Positions 55,501 through 64,000 of a stretch of DNA of 64,000 bases are shown in pieces; the first letter of the stretch is position 1; the number at the start of each line of letters is the position of its first letter. Location of the stretch: NCBI GenBank assembly GCA_025558095.1, contig JAIVFI010000003.1:310001-374000 (forward strand), read 5' to 3'. A program made the position numbers and the translations under genes. The notes beneath the pieces were generated by a model. The model saw only the letters and a list, made by a program, of their open reading frames with translations, did not search any database and was not told the DNA's origin. The stretch comes from Hyaloraphidium curvatum. Its lineage: Eukaryota; Monoblepharomycota; Hyaloraphidiomycetes; Hyaloraphidiales; Hyaloraphidiaceae.

Positions 55501-55569
55501 GGGGCCGCCCGCCACGAAGGGCAGGGCGAGCACGGCGGCGATGGCGGTGACGAGTAGTTGGGGGCGCAT
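52521..55569 (-). CDS. Secreted cysteine-rich protein with three CC-motif repeats
   Basis: The start MRPQLLVTAIAAVLALPFVA is a clear signal peptide. Three tandem units of about 36 residues follow (roughly residues 48-150), each with a CxxGCCxxGxC core: CTTGCCANGTC, CDSGCCFGGKC and CSSGCCADGVC. More Cys-rich sequence follows. One intron (about 54643-54707, CTGAC branch site, CGCCAG) joins CVSVDES to GIVKTSACASGL. The downstream 700 residues include a helical section and a long hydrophobic stretch (SAAAAAGVEIAIDLSAIVGA, then LPFMALLSAVVGLISEIMSI, near 53380-53500). A Tyr/Trp/Cys-rich C-terminus ends the protein. About 960 aa in total. The family is unrecognised. Likely extracellular or wall-associated; the central hydrophobic hairpin could contact membranes. 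Confidence 0.75.
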
Positions 55570-56233
55570 TGTTGTTTTGTTGCGATGGACCGGTCCCGGC
55601 CGCGCCCTTATATTAGGGAGGGGGCTGCAAGCGGCTGTGGGTTTCGTTGGGGGCAGGGTGGGGCTGTGGCTGACGGAGCCAAGCTAAGCCACCGCCCGAT
55701 CATTCCATCACACGAAACTGCGTTTAGCCGGGAAAGCCTTCGTTTCCTTACTCGGATCACTTCGCCGGCGGCTGCGGATCACTGCCTCCGAATGAAGAAA
55801 ACATCTGTGGCGTGGTTCGTGCGCCTCGCTGCACGTCTCACAGCCTCCTCTCCACTTCGCGCCATTAGTCTGCCTACCTCGCTAACTGATCCAACGAAAT
55901 CAGATACCGCCTCGCGCAATAGAGTCCGTCTCTATCCAGCATTGCGCTCAGCGCGCTGTACGCCGGAAGCTCCTCCATCTCCGGGACCCACGGGCATTCC
56001 GTTGTCGCGTCTCGCCATCCGCGCGGGCGTGCCTGTTCGCGACGTTCAGTAATCTCTATTATCATTCTCGCTTTGTCGCACTCGTCAAAGGCATGGCAGT
56101 GCGGTGGTCCAGTCTCCGGATTTCCGCGTTTGCCGATGTTTGTGACGCGATGATCTCCTCCGCCGCCCTCTGTCTCCCACGTCGGGCGCAGCTGTCCTAG
56201 GCACAACACTCGCCCTCCGCCCTACTATCCACG
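55570..56233. other. Divergent gene-free interval
   Basis: 664 bp between the secreted-protein start and the reductase start. No supported gene. A short Gly-coding GC run (55610-55680) is the promoter-proximal part of the secreted-protein gene. Confidence 0.4.
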
Positions 56234-57585
56234 ATGCCCGTTGCGCTGGTCGTCGGAGCCAACGGCATCACGGGCTCGTACCTCGTCGAGAAGCTCGTGG
56301 GCGACGCGGCCTTCTCGAGCGTCATCGCGACCTCGCGGCGCCCTCCCAACCCCGAATGGCTGAAGCGCGACGTGCCGGGGGGCGAGGCGGGGGCCAAGAA
56401 GCTCAAGTGGGTCGCCGCGGACCTGACCGCCGAGTCCGCCGCCCAAGTCGCCGAGAAGCTCCGCGGCGCCGGCGGGGACGCGATCACCCACGTGTTCTGG
56501 GGTTGCTACCTGCTCGGCGACGGCTGGGGCTCGCCCTCGGAGCTCTCGCTCAACTCCACCATGTACCGGACCCTGATGGACGCGGTGCTCCTCGTCTCGC
56601 CCCCGCCGGCGGGCCTGAAGCGGGTCGTGCTCCAGCTCGGCGGCAAGTGGTACTTCCGCCAGCCCTTCCCCGCCGTGCCCATGAAGGAAATGGACGAGCA
56701 CATCGGCGACGGCAGTTTCTACGACGCGCAGCTTGAAATCACGAAGGAACTCGCCGGCAAGCACGGCTTCGAGTGGGTCGTCACGCTCCCGGAAAGCATC
56801 TACGGAAGCACGCGCCAGTGCGCGCAGAGCCTCGCGACGTCGCTCGCGGTCTATGCGTTCGCGCACAAGATGCTGGGGGTGGAGCTCGTGTTTCCCGGAA
56901 ATGCGGTCACTTGGAACATCACTACGGACGCGAGCGACGCGCAGCTGCTCGCGGAGGAGAACGTATGGGCTGCCTTGGAACCCAAGTGCAGCGGGCAGAT
57001 CATCAACGCCGTCAATGGTGATCGTGGCTCGTTCGGTCGCTACGTCGTCGCTGACACCCCTCCCGTCTATCCTTGTCGCTTACCACCCCCCAATCAACAA
57101 CAAGGGGACGTTTTCCAATGGAAAACAATGTGGTACCGTCTCGCGGGCTTCATCGGATGCTCCGTCCCGTCCTCCGAGGAAATGGCTGCCAAGCTCTCGA
57201 CCACGGCCGAACCCACCGTCAAGATGGCCGAGCGCATCAGCGAGGACATGTGCCGCCGCGCGTGGGAGGAGGCGAAGAGGACCGTCGCCAAGGACGATCC
57301 GGAGTTTGACGTGGATGCTTGGAAGTTTGGTTATCCCTTCAAGTAAGCTTGGGGTCGACGGAGCGTGCGGTTCTAACGCACGTCACGCCCAGCTTCGCAT
57401 CCATCATCCTGTCCTTCCAGTTCAACTACCACTTCTCCATGTCGAAGGCCCGCGCGCTCGGGTTCCAGGGGTACAAGGACACCGAGGAGATGTGGTTCGA
57501 GGTGTTGGAAAGGATGCAGCGCGACGGCATTTTGCCGCGCGACCTGCCGGGACGGAGTGGGGGCAGGGCGGCGGTCAAGTGGTAG
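56234..57585 (+). CDS. PRISE-type short-chain reductase (progesterone 5-beta-reductase / iridoid-synthase family)
   Basis: NADPH-dependent enone reductase fold. MPVALVVGANGITGSYLVEK carries the glycine-rich dinucleotide site (GANGITG, 8-14), and ATSRRPPN supplies the NADPH-phosphate Arg pair. Later landmarks are THVFWGCYL, LQLGGKWY (family GxKxY-like catalytic region) and LPESIYG. An intron joins INAVNG to DVFQWKTMW (about 57018-57108). A second (about 57343-57393, GTAAGC, CTAAC) joins YPF to NFASIILSFQFNYHFSMSKA. The C-terminus matches the family (GFQGYKDTEEMWFEVLERMQ). In fungi these enzymes are often linked to secondary metabolism; no cluster is apparent here. The natural substrate is unknown. 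Confidence 0.85.
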
Positions 57586-57689
57586 CTGTACAGTTGGAAA
57601 TGAGCACCCGATGCGGGAGCACTAGCGTCACGGTGCCCTTCGCGCTGATGGACGTGGAAGCGGAGCGGCGGATGCGGGCGGGATTGCGT

Positions 57690-57825
57690 CGGCCCGGTCC
57701 CACTACCCGGGGGAGGCCGTCCGACCCGGCTTCAAAGCACCGGTCCGCGCTCTATTATTACATCCATCGATACGGAGGTCGGTTTCCGGAATCCAAGGCT
57801 GCCGGGCTGCGTCCCGCCCGCTCCG
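57690..57825. repeat. Diverged direct repeat, copy 1
   Basis: A GC-rich stretch containing GTCCGACCCGGCTTCAAAGC and later GGCTGCCGGGCTGC matches, in the same order and with many substitutions, a stretch at about 58530-58645. It is not part of a supported gene. Confidence 0.5.
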
Positions 57826-58179
57826 CCGCGTGGGAACCGAACGCGGGCCGCAAACCGCCGGCGCGAGGAACCCGGCGTTTCTCCGCGGATGGGATGCATG
57901 GTGCACAGAACCATCGCTTCCTCTGCTCGCACGCATGGCACGTTTCTGGCCCCGTCTCCATGCGTCCCCCTTTTCCGGGCCCAGTGGCGGTGGCCAGGGC
58001 CCGGCTGGACCCGCTGGGAGTCACGTCCCACATCCCCATCGCCGACGAACACAACTCTACCGCTCGCACACTTCCACCTACTGGCACTACACTCGCCGTC
58101 GACCACCTCAAGCACGGTGCGCCCTTCCCGCCGCCCGCCGCCTCCGCGGGAGTAGCTCACCCGCCGTGCGTGCGCGCAG

Positions 58180-58359
58180 ATGAGCGGCCGGCAGGGCGGG
58201 TTCCCACCCAACATGCAGCAGGGCCAGGGCGGATTCCCCGAGGGCATGAAGCAAGGAGCCGAAGCGTTCCCCGAGGGCATGAAGCAGGGCCAGGGATCCA
58301 AGGACCGTGTCTGTGGGTCCCCTCACTCCGCCGCCGAGCACGACAGCGGGCCGCGCTGA
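58180..58359 (+). CDS. Possible small Gly/Gln/Met repeat protein (59 aa)
   Basis: The ATG at 58180 follows a CGCGCAG that could be a splice acceptor. The frame has two exact copies of FPEGMKQG and a related FPPNMQQGQG unit, then a Ser/Cys-containing tail and TGA. Repeat-coding in one frame argues against chance. However, the ORF is short and the surrounding interval is otherwise empty, so it may be an exon of a longer spliced gene or not coding. Confidence 0.3.
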   Translation: MSGRQGGFPPNMQQGQGGFPEGMKQGAEAFPEGMKQGQGSKDRVCGSPHSAAEHDSGPR

Positions 58360-58529
58360 CCGGCCCGTCCGTGCGGACAGCCAACCAGCCCGGGGGCGGC
58401 GGGCCGCACCATGCGTAGGGCTGTTTGGGGGAAAGATGCGGAGGGCGGCACGGGGCGGTGTGTTGCTTTTCGGTCGGGCAATGTCGGAGAAGGACGGACC
58501 TCGTTCGAGCTTCGAGGGTTCCGTGCCCC

Positions 58530-58645
58530 CCGCGGACCCGGGGAACGCCGCCCGACCCGGTTTTCGGGCACCGGTGCGCTCATTACCGTCGAATCAATCG
58601 ACGTGGAGGCTATTTTGCGGGATTTGGCCTGCCGGGCTGCAGCGC
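58530..58645. repeat. Diverged direct repeat, copy 2
   Basis: GCCGCCCGACCCGGTTTTCG and, about 75 bp later, GGCCTGCCGGGCTGC parallel the copy at 57690-57825. The two copies are about 840 bp apart and flank the small repeat ORF at 58180. A short (TCAA/TCGA)n tract follows at about 58710-58735. Confidence 0.5.
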
Positions 58646-59129
58646 CTGCGAGCCGCCACTGGCCCAGCGTTCCTCCTGGGACCCGTGTGCGCCACGGCGA
58701 GTCAACCAACTTATCAATCAATCAATCGATCGATCGTTGTTGCCGGTGACCCGTGCCCCCGCTACAGTAGCTGGGGAGCATCCAGGGGCAGGACGAGCCG
58801 CCGAGGCCGCACAATGCTTGATTGTGGGGTGTAGTGCCGTGCTTGTGATGAATGCGTCGAGTCGAGGGGTTCCGAGCTACCCGGCAACGCCGTGGGGATC
58901 CGAGGGTGCGTGGATGCGGGTGCGTGTGCTGGCCTTTCCGCAGGGGAGGGCGTGCCCGGGCGTGGGGAGGAAGGAAGCGCATGCGCGGGGGAAAGGTAAG
59001 GCCGGTTCACCCTAAGACTTTTGCCTAGTGCGTTGGCGGCTTGCGGGGCCGACGCTTGAAGCTTTTTGATCACCTCCACCGCCCGCCCCAAGAACTGGAA
59101 ACCTGCTTGCGCGGCCGGCTATCGCCCCG

Positions 59130-62100
59130 ATGGCGGTGCGGTTGACGAGCGACGGCTTTGAGATTGCCGAGTGGCTGTCGCTGGACGACGGCAAGGCGGG
59201 AGCGGGGGTGCTGGACCGCACCCCGACCGAGCCGACTCTCGAGAGAGCCCAGACACTTGTGGACTTCCCCCTGCGGGAGGGCGTGCCGGACGCCGCGTCG
59301 TCGCCCGAGACGCTGGCCGACGACGGGTCGCCGCCCAGCCGCCGGCTGTCGGACTCGGAGCTCTCGGCCGGCGAGTCGGTGCACTCCCGCGCGTTCGACG
59401 CCCCGCGCCCCGCCCCGCCCACGTGCGCCCCGCCGGCCGCCATCGAGCCGCGGACGCGCACGCCGCGGCCCGCGCGCCCCCTCACTCCCCTGGGCCCGCT
59501 CGCGCAGTCCCGCGACGAGGATGGCGTGGGCGGCCTCCCCGCGCTGCCCCCGCTCGCGCCCGACGCCGACCGCGAGGCCGCCCTGCTCGCGCTGCGCCGC
59601 ACGCTCGACGCCGCCCGCCGCGTCTCCCCGCCCGCCCACATCCGCGTGCTGGGCGTGCCGCTGCTCGGCGCAAAGTCGCGCGTCGAGACGCAGACAAAGA
59701 TCTGCCTGCAGCTCGTGCTGCCGCCCGGCGTGCCGCCTGCCTCGGAAGCATACAGGCATCTGCGCATCCCCGAGCACATGCTGGCCAGCCGCGACCGCGT
59801 GCGCAGGAGCAGGGCCGGCGAGGACGTCGGCGGCGAGGGCGTGCTGGACCTGGTCGCCGAGGTCGTGTGCGCCTCGGACCCCGCCAGGGCCGTCGGCGTG
59901 TGCAACACCTGCATGATGCGGGAGGTGCGTTGGCCGCTGCGACCCCGCATCGTGCACCGCATGACTCACGCCTCGTTCCCCGTGTTTTGCAGCGCAAGAG
60001 GTCGCGCAAGCGCTCGTCGCCGCATCCCGACGACCCCGCCTCGGACGACGACGGCGAGTCCCGCCGCATCCTCCTCTTCAACATCAACTCCCTCGTCGAC
60101 TTTTCCGGCGACGTCATCCTCCCTTCCCGCATCACCTGCTACTGCCGCCACCACGCCGAGCGCACGGGCTTCTGCCTCTACTTTAGCCTGCGCGACCACC
60201 TCGGCCGCACCGTCGCCACCGGCCTGTCCCCGCCCATCATGATCACCGACGACCACAAGTCGCTCGCCAAGGGCCGCGCGCGCAAGCGGCCGCGCGCGGA
60301 AGCGGACGACTTGCTCGACGACGAGGTGCAGGTCAAGCCCGAGCCGCCCGAGGACGCGTACGCGTTCGCCGGGTTCCCCGAGCCCGCGCCGTCGCCCGTC
60401 CCGACGCCGCCCCCCGCGGTGGAGAGGAGGAGGCCGGTGGTGCACGTGCTCCCGCAGGGCTTCCGCACCCTCGTCGACCCCGCCGCGTTCGACGGCGGGC
60501 GCGTGGGCGAGGCGGTGATTTCCAAAGTCGTCCCCGGCGAGGGGCCGCTGCACGGGGGGATCGACGTGACGGTGCTCGGCACAGGGTTCCACAGTGCGTC
60601 TCCGCGCGTGCGGGCGCTTGCTTCCTCGGTGCTGACGCTTCCCCCTCCCGCTCCAGACGGACTGACGGTGCTCTTCGGGTCCACGCCCGCCGCCGCCACG
60701 CAGTACTGGAACTCCAACACGCTCGTCGTCATCCTGCCGCCCGGCACGGCGCCGGGGCCGGTGGTGGTGTCGTTCAAGGAGCAGGGCGCACAGCAGGCCG
60801 CGCAGCCCGCGGACAGGCCGGTGCCCGTGTTCGTGTACAAGGACGGTGGGTTGCCCGGTGCCGCGCTGCACTCGTGTCGCAGAAGGCTGATTTGTTCCGC
60901 CCTCCCGTTGCAGACTCCGAGCGGGCGCTCATGGAGCTCGCGCTGCAGGTCGTCGGCCTGCGCCTTTCCGGCCGCATCGAGGACGCCCGCGACGTCGCCA
61001 TCCGCATCATCGGCGAGTCGGCCGGCGGCGGCGCGCAGCAGCCCCCGCCCGGCGCGCTGGACCTCGCGGGCCTCGCCCTCGGCCGCCGCGCCCTCTCGGG
61101 CGCCGACCTCGAGGACCTCCTCCTGCGCGTGCTCTCCGGCGCGCGGCACAAGGCCCGCTACCTCCTGACCGCCAGCCCGGCCGGCCTCTCGCTGCTGCAC
61201 CTCGCCGTGCTGGCCGACATGCCGCGCCTGTGCGGGTGGCTCTGCGGCGAGGCCGGGGTGATGCTCGCCGACGCGGCGTGCGACGCCGTGGGCGGGTGGA
61301 CGGCGCTCATGTACGCCGCGCACCTCGGCCGGGAGGGGTGCGCGAGGGTGCTGCTGGACGCCGGGGCGGACGCGTGGCTGTGCGACGAGGGGGGCAGGTC
61401 GGCGTGGGAGATGGCGGAGGATGCGGGGAGGGGGGGTATGCTGGGGTTGCTGGCGGACTACGGCGCCGGCGGGCAGAGCGAGTGGGAGTCCTCGGACGGG
61501 GGTTCGTCGGACGACGAGAGCGGGTCGATGGCGGACGAGAGCGGGTCCGACTGGGACGGGGACGCGTCGTCGGTCTGGGGCAGCGAGGCCGACGACGGGG
61601 CGCCCGTCGCCGCGACGCTCGTCTTGCCCATCATGGCGTCGGCGCCCGCGCCGCCCGAGGGGGTGGTCCCGGCGGTGCTCCCGATCCCGCTGGCGGCGGA
61701 CGCCGCGGGGGAGGCGCCGCAGGAGGCCGCGCAGCCCGAGCCGCCCGTGCAGGAGGAGGCCGAGGCGGTGCGGATGGAGGCGGTCGCGGGCGTCGCTGCC
61801 CCGCCGCGCGCGGCGGCGTGGTACGCCGGCTTGGCGTCGCTGGGCTCGGCGGTGCAGAGCGTGGACCTGGGCGAGTACGCGAGGCTGCCGTTCGCCAACA
61901 TCAAGAACCCCTTCCGGCACTTTGAGATGCCGGCATCGGTCAGGGGCGTGCTGAGGCGCGCGACGGCGCCCGCGGGCCCCGTCGAGGGCGACGAGGGCCA
62001 GGGCACCTCGGCGCCGCGGCCGATGGGCATGCGCGTGTTCAGCTGGGTCGGGCAGAGCTCCTCGCACAAGGCTGCGCCCGACACGGCGGTGGCTGCGGAA

Positions 62101-62509
62101 GCCAAGGCGGCGGCGGCGGAGCTGCGCGAGGCCGGCGAGTCGGGGGAGGCGTTCACGGCCGTGGTGACGGACGAGGCGGCGGCGGCCGCGCAGGGGCACG
62201 ACTACGGGTCGCTGCTGTGGTTCTGGCTCCCGATGGCAGTCCGTGGGTGTCGACTGGTGCGCGGATGCGTCGCACGCATTGCTGACTCGCCTCCCCGCGC
62301 ATCCAGTTCTGGCGTCGCTGGCCACGCTTCGCTACTTCAACTACACGGACGACATCGAGCGCGTCTTTGTGGGCTTCGTGAACCACTACCTGTTCCGCCT
62401 CGTCTCGGGCGGCGCCGGCGCGGTGCGCGTGCTGCACGCGCACGCGCTCGGCGAGGGTGCCCCCATGGACGCGCTGGTGCAGCCGGCCGTCGTCGCGGCG
62501 GTCGGGTAG
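59130..62509 (+). CDS. Membrane-tethered TIG/IPT-ankyrin transcription factor, Mga2/Spt23-like
   Basis: In yeast, Mga2 and Spt23 are ER-anchored sensors of membrane lipid packing and low oxygen; proteolysis frees the N-terminal part, which induces OLE1. Here a proline-rich acidic N-terminus leads to a conserved block (VETQTKICLQLVLPP, then CNTCMMRE). A 68-nt intron (59925-59992) follows, then RKRSRKRS and FNINSLVDFSGDVILPSRIT. The TIG/IPT domain (about 60510-60840) starts VISKVVPGEGPLHGGIDVTV. Two ankyrin units follow near 61180-61420 (LSLLHLAVLADMPRL, GGWTALMYAAHLGREGC). A long acidic linker ends in a transmembrane segment completed only by splicing out a GTGGGT intron (about 62241-62309): LLWFWLPMAV-LLASLATL. 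Two further introns lie near 60595-60655 and 60847-60915. About 1060 aa. Confidence 0.88.
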
Positions 62510-62617
62510 CGGGAATGGGAGGCGGGGATGGTCGTGTGTATATACGCAGGCTGGGTTCATGCTTTTCGGCGGAGGATAGCTAGCTCGGGGCTTTCGGTGT
62601 AATCCTTTCTTTCAACG

Positions 62618-63493
62618 TCAGTTTGCGCCAGCGGACATTTCGCCTTGCTGTTTCCGCGCTGGAGCGGCCGACGCGAATGGGCGCCCGAGGTTCCGGGCGA
62701 TGAAGGCCGCCAGGTCCGGCGCGGCCTCCTCCACCGACACCATCCTCCTGCCAAGCTCGTCCCCCAGGATCTCCACCGCCAGCGGCAGAACCTTTCCTAC
62801 CGACACCGTCCCGTCCCTGGCGGCCAGCTCCGCGCTCCGAGCGCACTCTTTGGTCAGCGACGTGACCCCCTTGTCCGGCAGGCCGCAGGGCACGATGTGC
62901 CCGAACCACCCCAAATCCGTGTCGCAGTTGATTGCGAACCCGTGCGCCGTCACCCCGCGCTGCGCCTGCACCCCGATGGCGGCGATCTTTTCCTCGCCGA
63001 CCCAGACGCCGATGTTTTCCGTGGTGCCGGCCTCGACGCCGAACCGCGCGCAGATCTTTATCATGGCGCGCTCCAGCGCCCGCACGTACTCGCGCGTGGT
63101 GAGGCCATAGTCTTTGAGCTGCAGGATCGGGTAGCCGACCAGCTGGCCGGGGCCGTGGTACGTGACCTGCCCGCCGCGCTCGACCTCGAAGTAGTCCGCG
63201 CCCAGCGCGCGCAGGCGGGCGCCCTCTGTGGCGTCCTCGCCGCGGATCCGCCGGCCGCCGGTGTACACGTGCGGGTGCTCGAGCAGCAGCACGACGTCGC
63301 CGATCGGCGGCTGCGATCGGTCCTCTTCGGCCAGGCGGCGCGCGACCAGCGCGTTCTGCAGCGCCAGCGCCCGCGCGTACGGCACCGATCCGAGCACCGC
63401 GTACGGCAGCGCGGGCCGCGGCGGCGCAGATGACGTGGCCAGGCACGCTGCCGCGCGCCGCATTGGGCCGTACATCGGTTGGAGGGGAGGCAT
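62618..63493 (-). CDS. LIPB: Octanoyl-[acyl-carrier-protein]:protein octanoyltransferase, mitochondrial
   Basis: First step of lipoate synthesis: moves octanoate from mitochondrial ACP to GcvH and 2-oxoacid dehydrogenase subunits. The 291-aa intronless product has the family site RGGQVTYHGPGQ (106-117), the catalytic Lys in GEEKIAAIGV (K169), RGVTAHGFAINC and the acyl-thioester Cys in HIVPCG (C203). The N-terminus MPPLQPMYGPMRRAAACLAT would serve as a mitochondrial presequence. The ATG at 63493 is chosen for it; a second Met at residue 11 is possible. Functionally it supplies the cofactor used by complexes containing the DLD encoded near 18-20 kb. It diverges from the partial gene at 63613 across 119 bp. 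Confidence 0.94.
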   Translation of the reverse strand: MPPLQPMYGPMRRAAACLATSSAPPRPALPYAVLGSVPYARALALQNALVARRLAEEDRSQPPIGDVVLLLEHPHVYTGGRRIRGEDATEGARLRALGADYFEVERGGQVTYHGPGQLVGYPILQLKDYGLTTREYVRALERAMIKICARFGVEAGTTENIGVWVGEEKIAAIGVQAQRGVTAHGFAINCDTDLGWFGHIVPCGLPDKGVTSLTKECARSAELAARDGTVSVGKVLPLAVEILGDELGRRMVSVEEAAPDLAAFIARNLGRPFASAAPARKQQGEMSAGAN

Positions 63494-63612
63494 CGCGGGG
63501 AAAAGGGGGGCAAGTTTGAAGCTTGGAGAGGCGCCTTCTGAGACCGGTCACGGAGCGCAAGAGCACCGTTATTCGGGGACGCGTTCAGAGAGGGAGAAGG
63601 AAGGCAGCCGTG

Positions 63613-64000
63613 ATGCTCGAGTACCTGATCCCGCTGCTGCGGGGCTACTCCGCAACGGTCGGCGTCACCACAATCATCGGCCTCGGCACCGCCGCCCTGG
63701 CCGCGCGCTTCCTGCCCGACTCGTGGCGGATTCAGGCCGCCAAAAAGGCCGAACTCGTCAAAGAGCTCGCGGCAGAAGGCCACCCCGAGGCCGGGAAGGA
63801 CTTTCTCGTGATGGAGAAACGGGAGTGGCGACGCGAGGTCCCCTACCTGCTGCGCAACGTCATCTTCCAGGTCGCCCTGTTCTCCTGGTTCGACAGCTTG
63901 CGGGCAAAGGGGATCGTCAGGCTGGCGAAAGGGCTGGTGGACAACTCGGTTCCAAAGACGGTCGCGCTGGTCGCAGGACAGTTTGCCGTGAGTCGGAGTG
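63613..64000 (+). CDS. Partial unrecognised membrane-associated protein (first exon)
   Basis: The ATG at 63613 opens a frame of 125 codons to a GTGAGT splice donor at 63988, so the gene continues beyond the window. The start MLEYLIPLLRGYSATVGVTT leads into a hydrophobic segment (TTIIGLGTAALAARFLP). A Lys/Glu-rich amphipathic stretch (AAKKAELVKELAAEG) follows, then an aromatic segment with another possible span (NVIFQVALFSWFDSL). I cannot assign a family. The N-terminal anchor and basic flank would fit a mitochondrial or ER membrane protein. Confidence 0.6.
   Translation, partial: MLEYLIPLLRGYSATVGVTTIIGLGTAALAARFLPDSWRIQAAKKAELVKELAAEGHPEAGKDFLVMEKREWRREVPYLLRNVIFQVALFSWFDSLRAKGIVRLAKGLVDNSVPKTVALVAGQFAVSRS

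Noticed and set aside
58710-58735. TCAA/TCGA short tandem repeat as a possible telomere-like tract
   Set aside because: Only a few units, mixed in sequence and interior; no telomeric pattern.
60178-62325. Minus-strand ORF of 715 codons opposite the Mga2-like gene
   Set aside because: Arg/Gly/Pro/His-rich translation typical of the antisense of a GC-rich gene; the plus strand has TIG, ankyrin and a membrane span.

Overview
The window looks like a gene-dense, GC-rich nuclear contig from an early-diverging (zoosporic-grade) fungus. Genes are packed tightly on both strands. Introns are short (mostly 51-73 nt) GT-AG introns, many with a CTAAC or CTGAC-like branch site near the acceptor. The fungal assignment is an inference from gene content: a membrane-anchored TIG/ankyrin factor of the Mga2/Spt23 type, Dbp4, an NFX1/FAP1-type protein and a mitochondrial ClpX without the zinc-binding domain. 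The lineage within fungi cannot be fixed by eye.

Region 1-9.6 kb is a nested retroelement island. A decayed Ty3/gypsy reverse-transcriptase fragment (1-910) is followed by a LINE read from the minus strand. That LINE is split by a complete Ty1/copia element (2459-8033) with 224-bp LTRs that read as identical and a perfect 5-bp target duplication. A second LINE 3' end lies head-on to the first at about 8.91-9.18 kb.

Region 9.5-28.8 kb carries housekeeping genes: an unrecognised multi-pass membrane protein, DEAD-box helicase DBP4/DDX10 (-), prohibitin-2 (+), a mitochondrial PPR-like protein (+), dihydrolipoamide dehydrogenase (-), ribosomal protein L18 (+), an acidic nuclear-type protein (-), MLH1 (+), a RING-PHD protein resembling PHRF1 (-), a small mitochondrial-type protein (+) and D-aminoacyl-tRNA deacylase (-).

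Region 29.1-43.6 kb holds a metallo-beta-lactamase-fold hydrolase (+), mitochondrial ClpX (+), TIM9 (+), an ISWI-like SNF2 ATPase fused to PHD-type zinc fingers (-), proteasome subunit RPN12 (+), an NFX1/FAP1 homolog (+) and a class II histone deacetylase (+).

Region 43.7-64.0 kb is richer in unrecognised genes: a multi-exon protein, a proline-rich protein, an HNH-like protein with a terminal zinc cluster, a six-exon orphan whose five introns are all phase 0, and a secreted cysteine-rich protein. It also holds a PRISE-type reductase, an Mga2/Spt23-like membrane-tethered factor, lipoyl(octanoyl) transferase and the first exon of a membrane-associated protein that runs off the right edge.

Functional threads: several products act in mitochondria (PHB2, PPR protein, DLD, ClpX, TIM9, LIPB, the small protein at 27.5 kb). 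LIPB makes the lipoyl group carried by the complexes DLD serves. Another group acts on chromatin or nuclear processes (DBP4, MLH1, RING-PHD protein, SNF2-PHD, HDAC, NFX1-like, Mga2-like). Many gene pairs share very short divergent promoters (60-210 bp). I found no convincing tRNA, rRNA or CRISPR locus.
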